From Paracnuella aquatica (GTDB taxonomy: Bacteria > Bacteroidota > Bacteroidia > Chitinophagales > Chitinophagaceae): a stretch of DNA of 64,000 nucleotides. The stretch is taken from the NCBI RefSeq assembly GCF_003332885.2, contig NZ_QOWJ01000006.1:186001-250000 (forward strand). Direction: 5' to 3'. This document shows, piece after piece, positions 25,691-35,174 of the stretch (positions within the stretch are counted from its first letter, which is position 1; each line of letters opens with the position of its first letter). The notes beneath the pieces were generated by a model. That model saw nothing but the letters and a program-made list of their open reading frames with translations, was not told the origin of the DNA and made no database searches. A program made the position numbers and the translations under genes.

Positions 25691-25991
25691 TGTTCCAACC
25701 CGGTTGGGTAATTACAAAAATTGCCTTAAGTGATTCGATTTGACCTAAGACCGGCGGCGTTTGCCATGTGGCTTCTGTATAAGCTCTGGTATAAAAGATT
25801 GGTGTGATTTGCACACAGTTGTGTTTCAGGTTCTACAAACGAGATGACGCATTGATGATGATCAGCATACAACGTTTCGATGAAAATTTGTAAGTCGATT
25901 ACTTTTTTGATACAGCTGCCTCTTTGGTGTTGTTGACTTTGGTTACAACATTCGTTTATGCCCTTTAACTGCTGGTCGACCCATTCTTATT

Positions 25992-25999
25992 TACTTTTG
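25992..25999 (+). promoter_or_regulatory. Candidate -7 box for the chromate transporter gene
   Basis: TActTTTG lies ~115 nt upstream of the ATG at 26115. No TTG is found at the ideal -33 spacing. Confidence 0.35.
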
Positions 26000-26114
26000 T
26001 GCGGTCAAAAATGACTGTGACAAATGGATCCATCTGTCGCATCAATATTGGGGTGAAGTGTAGTGACGGATGATTTGTTCAGCAAGCTTTTTTTATAATT
26101 TGATGCATCAATGC

Positions 26115-27269
26115 ATGGATGAAAATTCACCGAAAGAAACAGGGCTGAATAGGAGCACAAGTCTGGCGGAATTAGCGAGGCTGTTTCTGAAACTGGGTGT
26201 GCTTGGTTTTGGGGGCCCTGCTGTACACATTGCGATGATGCAGGAGGAAGTGGTGAAGAAAAGGGCCTGGATGAGCGACCAGCGTTTTCTGGACCTGGTG
26301 GGTGCCACCAACCTGATACCGGGCCCCAACTCCACTGAAATGACCATGCACATCGGGCACGAACGTGCTGGCTGGAAAGGCCTGGTGGTGGCGGGTTGTT
26401 GCTTTATTATCCCGGCAGTAGTCATCACCGCAGTTTTTGCCTGGCTGTACCAGCAATACGGGCAGTTGCCACAGGTACAGCCCTTTATTTATGGCATCAA
26501 ACCAGCGATCATTGCAGTGGTGGTTGCGCTAATGATTGACCTCGGCCGAAAAGCTTTGAAGACGGTGACGCTGGGCGTTATTGGCATGCTGGCTGCTGTC
26601 GCAGTTTTGGCCGGCTTCAATGAAATTTATGTGTTGTTTGGTGCTGGTTTTTTAGGTGTTGTTCTGCACTGGTTGAGGCCACCAGGTAAGCAGTTGAATG
26701 GGTTTGCACCATTTATTTTTTGGCAGGCTGCTAATGCTTACGTTCCCTTGACCGAATCAAAAATATTCTGGGTTTTTCTGAAGATCGGCGCTATACTTTA
26801 TGGCAGCGGTTATGTGTTGTTTGCCTTTTTGGATGCGGAGCTTGTAAGCAAAGGCTGGCTTACCAAACAGCAGTTGGTGGATGCCATTGCGGTGGGCCAG
26901 TTTACACCCGGCCCAGTGTTTTCGTCCGCCACATTCATTGGTTGGCAAATAGGCGGCGCAATGGGTGCCGTTGCTGCCACTATTGGCATTTTTCTGCCTG
27001 CATTTCTTTTTGTGGCACTGCTCCGCCCGTTGCTGCCATTGGTGCAAAAGTCAAGCGCGATGCGTGCTTTTTTGGATACGGTAAACATCGTTTCGGTGGC
27101 TATTATTTTATCGGTGATCATTGAAATGGGCCGTTCTGTTTTATTGGATTGGCGTACAATGGTCATTGCACTGGCCAGCTTTGCTGTTACCTTTTATTTT
27201 AAAAAATGGAACACTGCTTTTATCATTGTTGGCGGTGCTGTTGTAGGTTATGTGTTGTCCTATTTCTGA
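26115..27269 (+). CDS. chrA: Chromate transporter (CHR family, long form)
   Basis: A 384-residue inner-membrane protein of the chromate ion transporter family, long two-domain form with about ten membrane helices. The N-terminal half carries LGFGGPAVHIAMM and DLVGATNLIPGPNSTEM; the C-terminal half carries the mirror motifs GYVLFAFLDAELV and AVGQFTPGPVFSSATFIGW, so two homologous halves are fused. Characterised members expel chromate, often with sulfate exchange, though many homologs are untested. The start is uncertain between 26103 and 26115; I use 26115 because the residues before it look non-conserved. No chrB regulator is adjacent. Confidence 0.88.
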   Translation: MDENSPKETGLNRSTSLAELARLFLKLGVLGFGGPAVHIAMMQEEVVKKRAWMSDQRFLDLVGATNLIPGPNSTEMTMHIGHERAGWKGLVVAGCCFIIPAVVITAVFAWLYQQYGQLPQVQPFIYGIKPAIIAVVVALMIDLGRKALKTVTLGVIGMLAAVAVLAGFNEIYVLFGAGFLGVVLHWLRPPGKQLNGFAPFIFWQAANAYVPLTESKIFWVFLKIGAILYGSGYVLFAFLDAELVSKGWLTKQQLVDAIAVGQFTPGPVFSSATFIGWQIGGAMGAVAATIGIFLPAFLFVALLRPLLPLVQKSSAMRAFLDTVNIVSVAIILSVIIEMGRSVLLDWRTMVIALASFAVTFYFKKWNTAFIIVGGAVVGYVLSYF

Positions 27270-27317
27270 ACTGAATTTGCATTCGTAGTTGCCGGTATTG
27301 TTGAATGGCAATTAAAT

Positions 27318-27349
27318 AAAAAGAGCAGCCCTTGAGCTGCTCTTTTTGT
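27318..27349. terminator. Intrinsic terminator between convergent genes
   Basis: A perfect 12-bp stem AAAAAGAGCAGC/GCTGCTCTTTTT (27318-27329 with 27336-27347) can serve both chrA and the convergent fumC. Confidence 0.92.
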
Positions 27350-27365
27350 ATCAATTAAAATATAA

Positions 27366-28769
27366 TCATGCATCGATCTTACCCACCATATTGGCTGGGA
27401 TCACCCACTGGTCAAATTCCTCTGCAGTTACATAACCCAGTTTCACGGCCATCTCTTTCAGCGTGGTGCCTTCCTTATGTGCTTTCTGCGCAATTTCGGC
27501 TGCTTTGTAATAACCGATCTTGGTGTTGAGCGAAGTAACCAGCATCAGCGAGTTGTCCACATGTTTTTTGATGTTGGCTTCAATTGGCGCAATACCCACG
27601 GCGCATTTTTCATCAAAGCTTACGCAGCCATCGCCGATGAGGCGGGCACTGTGCAAAAAGTTGTAGATCATTACCGGCTTGAACACGTTCAGTTCAAAAT
27701 GGCCCATGGAGCCGCCCACATTGATGGCCACGTCGTTGCCCAATACCTGCGCAGCAATCATGGTCAGCGCCTCGCATTGTGTGGGGTTTACTTTACCCGG
27801 CATGATGGAAGAACCTGGTTCGTTATCCGGAATAAAAATTTCACCGATGCCGCTGCGCGGTCCGCTGGAGAGCATGCGGATATCGTTGGCAATTTTCATC
27901 AGGCTAACGGCAACAGTTTTCAATGCGCCGTGTGCTTCTACAATCGCATCATGTGCTGCCAGCGATTCAAATTTATTTTCGGCCGTAACAAAAGGAAGCC
28001 CGGTAAGGTTAGCAATATGTTTGGCAACATTTTCCGAATAGCCTTCGGGTGTGTTGATGCCTGTGCCCACTGCGGTACCGCCCAGTGCCAGCTCGCTCAG
28101 GTGGGGCAGCGTGTTTTTAATGGCACGCAGTCCATGATCTAACTGCGATACATAACCGCTGAATTCCTGCCCCAGCGTAAGCGGTGTGGCATCCATAAAA
28201 TGGGTACGGCCAATTTTTACCACGTGCATGAACTCCTTGCTTTTTTGCGCCAGCGTATTGCGCAATTGCTCAATACCGGGTATGGTTACTTCCAACAGCA
28301 TTTTGTACGCAGCAATGTGCATGGCCGTAGGAAAGGTATCGTTCGATGACTGCGATTTATTTACATCATCGTTGGGATGTAGGAACTTTTCTTTATCGCC
28401 CAATTGGCCGCCGTTGAGCACATGCCCGCGGTAGGCAACCACTTCGTTTACGTTCATATTGCTTTGGGTGCCGCTGCCGGTTTGCCATACTACCAATGGA
28501 AAGGCATCATCCAATTTGCCTTCCAGGATCTCATCGCAAACGCGGCCAATCAAGTCCGATTTTTCTTTGGGCAGCACGCCTGCTTCGGAGTTGGTGATGG
28601 CTGCCGCTTTTTTGAGATAAGCAAAGGCGCGGATGATTTCTTTGGGCATGCGGTTGATGTCCTGCGCAATCTTGAAATTGTCGATGCTGCGTTGTGTTTG
28701 TGCGCCGAAATAAGCATTGGCAGGCACTTTCACTTCGCCCATGGTATCTTTTTCAATCCTGAACTCCAT
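27366..28769 (-). CDS. fumC: Class II fumarate hydratase
   Basis: A 467-residue cytosolic homotetrameric enzyme of the TCA cycle converting fumarate and water to L-malate, iron-independent. Landmarks are [26 protein letters not shown] (split), [46 protein letters not shown] with the active-site His, and the SS-loop signature [15 protein letters not shown] with the catalytic serine. Length is standard. It converges with chrA through a shared terminator and diverges from the NlpC gene 63 bp away. Confidence 0.97.
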   Translation of the reverse strand: MEFRIEKDTMGEVKVPANAYFGAQTQRSIDNFKIAQDINRMPKEIIRAFAYLKKAAAITNSEAGVLPKEKSDLIGRVCDEILEGKLDDAFPLVVWQTGSGTQSNMNVNEVVAYRGHVLNGGQLGDKEKFLHPNDDVNKSQSSNDTFPTAMHIAAYKMLLEVTIPGIEQLRNTLAQKSKEFMHVVKIGRTHFMDATPLTLGQEFSGYVSQLDHGLRAIKNTLPHLSELALGGTAVGTGINTPEGYSENVAKHIANLTGLPFVTAENKFESLAAHDAIVEAHGALKTVAVSLMKIANDIRMLSSGPRSGIGEIFIPDNEPGSSIMPGKVNPTQCEALTMIAAQVLGNDVAINVGGSMGHFELNVFKPVMIYNFLHSARLIGDGCVSFDEKCAVGIAPIEANIKKHVDNSLMLVTSLNTKIGYYKAAEIAQKAHKEGTTLKEMAVKLGYVTAEEFDQWVIPANMVGKIDA

Positions 28770-28789
28770 ACTAAAAGGGTTTTGGGGTG

Positions 28790-28797
28790 CAAATTTA
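28790..28797 (-). promoter_or_regulatory. -7 box of fumC
   Basis: On the minus strand this reads TAaaTTTG, 20 nt before the ATG at 28769, implying a leader of ~15 nt. Confidence 0.45.
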
Positions 28798-28832
28798 GCT
28801 TCAAAATTGCAGGGAAAGGGAAAAAGCCTGTA

Positions 28833-29456
28833 ATGAGGAAGCTACGATACTGTTGGGGCGCAGGTGCCGCATTATTTTTGGCCGCCTGCAACCTGCAACT
28901 GGAACAAAAAGACGAGGGATTGATCAGCGTGGACAGCTCGGCGGCCTATGCCGACGCCGGTGAGGAAAGTGCAGCCATTGCAGCCGACAGCATTGCAGCC
29001 AAAGCACCGGTGGTGTTGCCGCAGCCCAAGCCCGGGCAGGCCATTGATACCCGCGGCGTAAAACCCGAGCAGGTGGTGGCTTTTGCACAAACCCAGATGG
29101 GTGTGCCCTATAAATACGGTGCTACCGATCCAACCATTGGTTTCGACTGCTCGGGGTTCATCACTTATGTATTCAATCATTTTGGCATTGCGGTGCCGCG
29201 GTCGTCCATTGATTTTACCAACGTGGGTAAAGAAGTGCCGGAAACGGCCGCCCGTCCCGGCGACCTGATCTTATTTACCGGCACTGATAGCGCCGATCGA
29301 AATGTGGGTCATATGGGCATTGTGATAGCGCCGGCAACCGATACGCTGAAGTTTATTCATGCCACATCGGGCAAGGCAATGGGGGTAACGGAAACGCCAC
29401 TGAATGGATATTACCGGGGCCGCTTTGTAAAAACAATTCGCGTTTTCCCGGAGTAG
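28833..29456 (+). CDS. NlpC/P60 family lipoprotein, cell-wall hydrolase
   Basis: A 207-residue lipoprotein. The signal sequence ends in lipobox LAAC with Cys19 as the lipidated residue. Residues ~20-75 are a low-complexity Ala/Asp/Pro linker. Residues ~85-205 form the NlpC/P60 papain-like domain: [13 protein letters not shown], the nucleophile in [22 protein letters not shown], the catalytic His in VGHMGIVI and a third polar residue near FIHATSG. Such enzymes cleave D-Glu-diaminopimelate bonds in peptidoglycan stem peptides. The frame extends upstream to 28404 through fumC antisense, but the lipoprotein start at 28833 is clearly right. Confidence 0.92.
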   Translation: MRKLRYCWGAGAALFLAACNLQLEQKDEGLISVDSSAAYADAGEESAAIAADSIAAKAPVVLPQPKPGQAIDTRGVKPEQVVAFAQTQMGVPYKYGATDPTIGFDCSGFITYVFNHFGIAVPRSSIDFTNVGKEVPETAARPGDLILFTGTDSADRNVGHMGIVIAPATDTLKFIHATSGKAMGVTETPLNGYYRGRFVKTIRVFPE

Positions 29457-29464
29457 GTTTTTGA

Positions 29465-29503
29465 ACCACGAAGACACTAATGGCACCGAGGAGCACTAAG
29501 AAA
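29465..29503. repeat. Partial 'CCACGAAGACACTAA' repeat (family F)
   Basis: ACCACGAAGACACTAATGG then CACCGAGGAGCACTAAG resembles the arms of the inverted repeat at 31844-31927 and the half copy at 44951. It follows the NlpC gene stop codon. Confidence 0.6.
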
Positions 29504-29595
29504 TTAAAGGATGATGCGGCATTTAGGTAAAATGGTGCTGGGTAATTGAGTAAGTAGTGATTGAACCAATACATCTGGTATAGCTACCCTACATG

Positions 29596-29627
29596 CGTGA
29601 ACATATGTACACGTGAACACATGTACA
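29596..29627. repeat. Tandem 16-nt repeat, possible operator
   Basis: CGTGAACATATGTACA is followed directly by CGTGAACACATGTACA, one mismatch, ~85 nt upstream of the glycosidase-like gene. The core ATGTACA(C) recurs at 35122-35152. It could be a tandem regulator site. Confidence 0.4.
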
Positions 29628-29711
29628 TTTTGGTGCAATGGCATTAGGTGTTTAATTTCCTGAACAGACCCGATTGATTGGGAAAACTGCTCATAACCTT
29701 CCGCCTGCCAT

Positions 29712-31835
29712 ATGCGCCTCTTTCTTATTATTTGCAGCTTGCTGCTTACCGTTACATTACCGGCACAACCCATCAACCGCAAAGCGTTGGTAGAGCGGCA
29801 TGTTGTTACCAACACTTCCTTCGATAGCCTTGGTGCGCTATCGGTGGGCAATGGCCGCTTTGCGTTTACGGTGGATATTACCGGGCTGCAAAGTTTTCCG
29901 GAGGCATATGAAATGGGCATTCCATTAGGCACACAATCCGAGTGGGGCTGGCACAGCTTTCTGGATACTGCTGGTTACCGGCTCGAAGAAACATTTAAGG
30001 CATACAACCAGGGGGGCCGCAAAGTAGCTTATGCCATACAATGGCCGGAGGAAGGCAGAAAGCACGCTGCTGCCAATTGGTTTCGTGCAAATCCTCACCG
30101 GCTGCAATTGGGCAATGTTGGTTTTTTGTTGTTGAAAGAAAATGGAGCACCAGCCGGGTTAAACGACTTGCAAAATATAACGCAGCAACTCAATCCATGG
30201 ACCGGCTTCATCACCAGTAAGTTTACAATTGAAGGCGTTCCGGTTGCAGTAATTACCGCAGCACATCCTGATATCGATGCCATTGCAGCTTCCGTCGAAT
30301 CGCCCCTGTTGGCTGAAGGCCGGCTGCAAGTTTTTCTGCAGTTTCCTTATCCTACCGGTGAATGGACGGATGCCGGCACGACTTACACACATGCAGAACA
30401 ACACACATCGTTGCTGATACCGCAAACTGCAAACACTGCAGTGATACAACGCAAGCTGGATACGACGCAATATTCGGTTACACTTGCCTGGAATGGAAAA
30501 GTTGCGGTGCATACAAAAGAGCCATATTATTTTTTGCTGCAGCCCAATTCCGGTAGCAACCAGTTTTCTTTTAGCTGCACCTTTTCTTCGCGAAAACCAG
30601 CTGTTACGCCGTCGTTTAAACAAACAATGAGTAGTAGTAAAAAAGGATGGCAGCAGTTTTGGCAAAGCGGCGGCGCCATTGATTTTTCGGGCAGCACCGA
30701 TCCGCGGGCTGCGGAATTGGAGCGCCGCATTGTATTGTCGCAATACCTAACCCGCATTCAATGTGCGGGGTCTTTTCCGCCACAGGAAACCGGCTTAACC
30801 TACAATAGTTGGTTTGGCAAGCCGCACCTCGAAATGCACTGGTGGCATGGCGTTCATTATGCATTGTGGGGCCGGCCGCAGTTGTTGCAAAACACTTTGG
30901 GCTGGTACAAACACGCAGCAGCAGAAGCAAAAGCTCTGGCTGCACGACAAGCCTTCGATGGCATACGCTGGCAAAAAATGACCGATCACGATGGCCGCGA
31001 GGGGCCTTCTTCCATCGGTGCTTTTTTGATTTGGCAGCAACCGCATTTTATTTATTTCGCGGAGCTGATGTACCGCAGTAATCCCACCGCCGCAACATTA
31101 AATCAATACAAAGACCTATTATTTGCCACCGCCGATTTTATGGCATCCTATGCCTGTTTCGACAGCGCAAAAGGCCGCTCCATTTTAGGGCCTGCATTGA
31201 TACCGGCACAGGAACGTTTTAAGCCGGAAGAAACAATCAATCCAACATTTGAACTGGCGTATTGGCACTGGGCATTACAAACCGCGCAGCAATGGCGCCT
31301 GCGGCTAAAAATGCCTCGGGATAGAAAATGGGATGCCGTACTGCAAAAGCTATCGCCGTTGCCGGTGCAGGATGGCGTTTACCTCGCCACTGAGTCTGCG
31401 CTAGATTCGTACACCCGAAAAGAATTTATGACCGATCATCCTGCTGTGTTGGGTGCACTGGGTATGTTGCCGCACATGAGCATCACAGATACGGCTGCCA
31501 TGCGCCGCACTTTTGATCTTATTTGGGAAAAATGGCACTGGCCCGAAACCTGGGGTTGGGATTTTCCCATGACGGCCATGACCGCGACTCGGTTAGGCAT
31601 GCCCGGTAGAGCCATCGATGCGCTGCTGATGGATGTAACAACCAACACTTTTCTGCGCAATGGACACAATTACCAGGATAGCCGTTTGCGTTTATACCTG
31701 CCTGGCAACGGCGGGCTGTTAGCAGCCATAGCAATGATGGTGGCCGGTTATGATGGTGCAACTGATTCATTACCCGGTCTTCCTAAAAACGGCCAATGGA
31801 AAGTGCGGTGGGAAGGGTTGAAGAAAATGCCTTAG
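29712..31835 (+). CDS. Secreted (alpha/alpha)6-barrel glycoside hydrolase-like protein
   Basis: A 707-residue protein with a signal peptide (ending LTVTLPAQ). The N-terminal ~280 residues are beta-sandwich-like (GALSVGNGRFAFTVDITGLQ, split). The C-terminal ~400 residues look like a six-hairpin (alpha/alpha)6 barrel: NSWFGKPHLEMHWWHGVHYALWGR, RWQKMTDHDGREGPSS, LIWQQPHFIYFAELMYR, PTFELAYWHWAL, WPETWGWDFPMTAM and a final LPGNGGLLAAIAMMVAGYDG (motifs split). The layout is reminiscent of GH65/GH95-clan enzymes acting on glycans, but the family cannot be fixed by eye and the catalytic acid is unproven. It is monocistronic and convergent with the HMA-TonB receptor gene. Confidence 0.7.
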   Translation: MRLFLIICSLLLTVTLPAQPINRKALVERHVVTNTSFDSLGALSVGNGRFAFTVDITGLQSFPEAYEMGIPLGTQSEWGWHSFLDTAGYRLEETFKAYNQGGRKVAYAIQWPEEGRKHAAANWFRANPHRLQLGNVGFLLLKENGAPAGLNDLQNITQQLNPWTGFITSKFTIEGVPVAVITAAHPDIDAIAASVESPLLAEGRLQVFLQFPYPTGEWTDAGTTYTHAEQHTSLLIPQTANTAVIQRKLDTTQYSVTLAWNGKVAVHTKEPYYFLLQPNSGSNQFSFSCTFSSRKPAVTPSFKQTMSSSKKGWQQFWQSGGAIDFSGSTDPRAAELERRIVLSQYLTRIQCAGSFPPQETGLTYNSWFGKPHLEMHWWHGVHYALWGRPQLLQNTLGWYKHAAAEAKALAARQAFDGIRWQKMTDHDGREGPSSIGAFLIWQQPHFIYFAELMYRSNPTAATLNQYKDLLFATADFMASYACFDSAKGRSILGPALIPAQERFKPEETINPTFELAYWHWALQTAQQWRLRLKMPRDRKWDAVLQKLSPLPVQDGVYLATESALDSYTRKEFMTDHPAVLGALGMLPHMSITDTAAMRRTFDLIWEKWHWPETWGWDFPMTAMTATRLGMPGRAIDALLMDVTTNTFLRNGHNYQDSRLRLYLPGNGGLLAAIAMMVAGYDGATDSLPGLPKNGQWKVRWEGLKKMP

Positions 31836-31843
31836 TAAGTTGT

Positions 31844-31927
31844 AACCACAAAGACACCAAGGACACAAAGCGGCACAAAGAATTTACTTGGTGCATCTTC
31901 CTGTCTTAGTGCCTTTGTGGCTAAAAA
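31844..31927. repeat. Inverted repeat 'CCACAAAGACACCAAGG' (family F) between convergent genes
   Basis: The left arm AACCACAAAGACACCAAGG pairs with the right arm GTCTTAGTGCCTTTGTGGC over ~20 nt. An inner pair is GAATTTACTTGGTGC. It may act as a bidirectional terminator for the glycosidase-like and HMA-TonB genes. Confidence 0.7.
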
Positions 31928-34492
31928 CTACTTAATCGTATATCTAAACCCCGCATAGATCTGGCGGCCGTTTACCGGTCCCCAAATCATGGATGCATCG
32001 AAGTAAGGCCCAAAGGGTTGATCCGAAGCCAGCACCGCGCCGTGCTGCATAAAGTTGGTGAGATTTTCACCGCCCAGGTACAGGTCGACAGCTTTCGATT
32101 TACCCAATGTTTTGCTTACCTGCGCATTCATCAGCACATACGATGGCGACTCGTTCATGAGCATATAATGATGCGGGTTGCCTTCGGTGGAGGGCAGCCG
32201 CTTCGGCCCGATCAGGTTAAAGGTGTAGTCAAACTTCCAACCCGAAACCTCATAGGCCGCATTGGCAAATGCCCGGTGTTTGGAGGTGAGCGGTTTTTGC
32301 AACAACTGGTTGCTGTACTCAGTTTTTACATCAAAATAGCGATAGGCCAAGCGCAGTTCCAAACGTGCAACCGGCATCATCGATATTTCGGCCTGGAACG
32401 AATTGGAAAAGGATTTCCCTTCCAGGTTGTAAAACTTCAACAGGCGTGGGTTTTCATAATCCACCACCACCTGGTTTTGAAAATCGTTGCGGTAAAAATC
32501 AATACCCACATTGGCGTTGCGGCCAAACAATATAAACTTTTGGTCCACGCTGATGCCTTTGTTCCAGCTTACTTCCGGATCGAGGCCGTAAGCGCCACCG
32601 GCAGCCGGGTTTAATATCTGCACTTGGCGGGCACTTACCAGTGCGCCATTATTTTCGGCAAAAATATTGGCGGTGCGCTGGCCGCGGCCGAACGAAGCCC
32701 GGATGGTAGTGTTGTTCACCGGCTGGTACCGAACGTTGAGGCGTGGCGTAACAAAAGCGCCAAACAGGCTGTTGTGGTCGGCACGCATACCGGCCACCAC
32801 GGTAAATTCATCTACCGGCTCAAATGTGTATTCGAAAAAGCCGCCGGGCACCGCTTCGCTGCGCTGGTAGTTCGCTGTATTCAGCTGCTCATTGTATTTA
32901 TCGTACAAAAAGCTGAGGCCGGTTTTAAACTTGTGCGCCGTATTGCCAATAATGGATTGATAGATCAGGTTGGCGTAAAAATTCTGCTGGCGGCCGTTGT
33001 ATTGCGTCAGGCCAAAATAAGAATCCTGCTTGTGGTTGAATGCCGAGAGCTGCAGGCCAATGCTCTGGTATTTTTTCTCCGGGAAAATATAACCCAGTTT
33101 GCCAAAGGCTTCGTAGCGGCGGGTATCAATGCCCAGGCCATACTCGTTGGTGCCGCCTTTGTGCTTCGATTCATCATAGTTTATTGAGCCGCCAATGCGG
33201 TTATCGGTGAGCACTTTTACACCAAACTGGCCCATCAGATTGGTGCCCTGGTACTGCCAGCGGTTGACGCCGCTGAACAGGTTGCCGGTGGGCAGATCTA
33301 CAAAGCCATCCTTGTTCTGGTCAACTTTATTGTATAAAAAATCATCGTGCAGCAGCAGCATGGTGCTCCATTTGGAGCCCAGCTTTTGGGCATAGTTCAG
33401 GTTCAGGTCCGATTTGCCCATGGTATTGACATAACCATTCACGTGCAGGCGGTCGGTATTGGCGGGCTTTTTCAGTTCCACGTTTATCTGGCCGGCAATG
33501 CTTTCATAGCCATTTACCACCGAGCCAATGCCTTTGGTGAGTTCAATAGATTCTACCCATGGACCGGCAATGGAGTTGAGCCCCAGCGAAGTGGCCAGTC
33601 CACGCGGACCAGGCAGGTTTTCAACCGTAAGCTGCGTATAAACACCCGAAAGACCCAGCAACTGTATTTGTTTGGAACCAGTCACCGCATCGCTGTACGA
33701 AACGTCGACCGAAGGGTTGGTTTCAAAGCTTTCGCTGAGGTTACAGCAGGCGGCTTTAAACAATTCTTTTTGCGTCATTACCGCGGTGCGAAACGGGTTG
33801 TAGCCGTTGATATAAGTGGAGGCGCGGCCCGCTGTTACTTTTACTTCTTTCAACTCCTTGCCCGAAGCCATTACCACTTTTACCTGCCCATGGTCGTCCA
33901 CCTGCAGGGTATCGGCTTTGCGGCCGGCGTATGAAATAACGAGCTTGTCCTGGCCGGGCTCGTAGGGCAGCGCAAAAACGCCTTCGGCATTGGTAGCCAC
34001 GCCTTTTGTGGTGCCCAGCCACATGGCGGTAGCGCCTTCCAGCGGTTTAAAATTTCCTTTGCTGTCTTCTTCCAGCACCACGCCCCGCACCACTGCAGGG
34101 GCGCCTTCTTCGGCATGTTCGTCGGCGCCTTCATCCTCGCCGTGGGTACCTTGCAGGTCGCGGTAGCGGCAGCAGTCGGGTAAGGATTCGTACGTTTTTT
34201 GGTCGGCCTTTTCTTTTTCGGTATCGTGGCCAATGCCGGCAATATGTTTATGGATGGCGCCCAGCGAAATCTCTTCGGGGTTGTAGGTTACCGAAAGCAT
34301 ATTGGTAGGCACATCCCATTTGGCTTTGGAAATGCCTTTTATCTTCAGTGATTTTTCGATGCGCTGTTTGCACATGCCGCAGGCACCGGAAACCTTGAAC
34401 GTGGTGGAACTGTCGGCAGTGGAAGTTTGGGCAAAACTTGGGGTAAACGCGATGCACAGCAGCATCAGTATAATGGAGCTAATCTGTTTCAT
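31928..34492 (-). CDS. TonB-dependent receptor fused to an N-terminal HMA domain
   Basis: An 854-residue outer-membrane receptor. The signal peptide is 1-22. Residues ~31-95 are a heavy-metal-associated (HMA) ferredoxin-like domain with the metal site SGACGMCKQRIEKSL (Cys38, Cys41). Residues ~100-130 are a Cys/His/acid-rich linker (LPDCCRYRDLQGTHGEDEG). Then come a carboxypeptidase-regulatory-like domain (~133-210), the plug (~240-350) and a 22-strand-type barrel ending in FRYTIK. The metal-chaperone-like N-terminus implies transport or sensing of a transition metal such as copper. The co-directional HYC_CC_PP gene lies 93 bp upstream. Confidence 0.88.
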   Translation of the reverse strand: MKQISSIILMLLCIAFTPSFAQTSTADSSTTFKVSGACGMCKQRIEKSLKIKGISKAKWDVPTNMLSVTYNPEEISLGAIHKHIAGIGHDTEKEKADQKTYESLPDCCRYRDLQGTHGEDEGADEHAEEGAPAVVRGVVLEEDSKGNFKPLEGATAMWLGTTKGVATNAEGVFALPYEPGQDKLVISYAGRKADTLQVDDHGQVKVVMASGKELKEVKVTAGRASTYINGYNPFRTAVMTQKELFKAACCNLSESFETNPSVDVSYSDAVTGSKQIQLLGLSGVYTQLTVENLPGPRGLATSLGLNSIAGPWVESIELTKGIGSVVNGYESIAGQINVELKKPANTDRLHVNGYVNTMGKSDLNLNYAQKLGSKWSTMLLLHDDFLYNKVDQNKDGFVDLPTGNLFSGVNRWQYQGTNLMGQFGVKVLTDNRIGGSINYDESKHKGGTNEYGLGIDTRRYEAFGKLGYIFPEKKYQSIGLQLSAFNHKQDSYFGLTQYNGRQQNFYANLIYQSIIGNTAHKFKTGLSFLYDKYNEQLNTANYQRSEAVPGGFFEYTFEPVDEFTVVAGMRADHNSLFGAFVTPRLNVRYQPVNNTTIRASFGRGQRTANIFAENNGALVSARQVQILNPAAGGAYGLDPEVSWNKGISVDQKFILFGRNANVGIDFYRNDFQNQVVVDYENPRLLKFYNLEGKSFSNSFQAEISMMPVARLELRLAYRYFDVKTEYSNQLLQKPLTSKHRAFANAAYEVSGWKFDYTFNLIGPKRLPSTEGNPHHYMLMNESPSYVLMNAQVSKTLGKSKAVDLYLGGENLTNFMQHGAVLASDQPFGPYFDASMIWGPVNGRQIYAGFRYTIK

Positions 34493-34585
34493 TGTTCATT
34501 GATTGTAAACCTTGCTAATAATGCAACATCAAATAGCACACAACGGGGCACGCCGCGCCGTGGCCTAAGCAAAAAGGTTTACCAA

Positions 34586-35011
34586 TCAAATAAGATAAGT
34601 ACAGTACAACTGGTGGAGGGGCCGCGGCAGGGGCGGCGGGGCAAAAATGGTGGGCTCGATGTAGCTGGAAGCCAATGGCTCCGTTACGGCATCAAAGCCG
34701 GCTTGTGGTTTGGGAACGGTGTAGGCGGCGGCCAGCATTTTTACGGCCTGCGCCTGGCTGTGTGCATGGACGTCTTTTACCTTAAAAGAAACCTGCTTTT
34801 CATCGCAGCAATTCTTTTTCTCGGCGGGCTTGGCCATTTTAGCACAATGCGCTTTTTGCGGCTCGGCTTCCTTCATTTTGCAGGCAGCCTCACCGGCAGG
34901 CACCAGTGATATATCGTCGAGTTTGCCACAGCAGAAATGAAAATGCAGGGTAGCACCGGTGGCGGAAAATCCGTACACACACAGCAGCATTATGACCAAC
35001 AGTTTTTTCAT
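34586..35011 (-). CDS. HYC_CC_PP family small exported protein
   Basis: A 141-residue protein with a signal peptide (MKKLLVIMLLCVYGFSATG). Metal-ligand-rich motifs follow: HFHFCCGKLDD, ACKMKEAEPQKAHCAKM, KKNCCDEKQVSFKVKDVHAHS, then a proline motif APPPLPRP near the C-terminus. This His-x-Cys / Cys-Cys / Pro-Pro layout fits the Bacteroidota HYC_CC_PP family, found beside metal transport genes. It is probably a periplasmic metal-binding protein supplying or buffering the HMA-TonB receptor encoded just downstream. Start 35011 is preferred over the frame's upstream start 35062 because it begins the signal peptide and is preceded by a -7 box. Confidence 0.82.
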   Translation of the reverse strand: MKKLLVIMLLCVYGFSATGATLHFHFCCGKLDDISLVPAGEAACKMKEAEPQKAHCAKMAKPAEKKNCCDEKQVSFKVKDVHAHSQAQAVKMLAAAYTVPKPQAGFDAVTEPLASSYIEPTIFAPPPLPRPLHQLYCTYLI

Positions 35012-35019
35012 TTCTTTTA

Positions 35020-35027
35020 CAAAATTA
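35020..35027 (-). promoter_or_regulatory. -7 box just upstream of the HYC_CC_PP gene
   Basis: On the minus strand this reads TAatTTTG, 8 nt before the ATG at 35011, predicting a very short or absent leader for the metal-handling pair. Confidence 0.45.
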
Positions 35028-35121
35028 AGATTCAAAACGCATGTTTGCGCCCCGGCCTGCATCTTTCCCGTTTTTTAACAGGCCCGCTTGCCCCACAAAG
35101 ATGCAGCCCGGGGCTACCAAC

Positions 35122-35152
35122 ATGTGTACACGATTCTGGAATAGATGTACAC
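35122..35152. repeat. Paired ATGTACAC-type sites
   Basis: ATGTGTACAC and GATGTACAC occur ~20 nt apart in the gap between the HYC_CC_PP and GroES-like genes. The core matches the tandem sites at 29596-29627. They could be a shared regulator's sites; evidence is thin. Confidence 0.3.
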
Positions 35153-35174
35153 TATTTTGCTTTTTTGCCAAAAG

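Larger units (their letters stand above)
25548..26114. other. Intergenic region upstream of the chromate transporter gene
   Basis: About 565 bp between divergent genes. It contains a family D repeat fragment at 25655 and a TActTTTG box at 25992. I see no convincing ORF; the nearest in-frame extension of the transporter begins at 26070. Confidence 0.45.

Noticed and set aside
28404-28832. N-terminal extension of the NlpC lipoprotein frame
   Set aside because: It runs antisense through fumC; the lipoprotein signal with lipobox starts cleanly at 28833.
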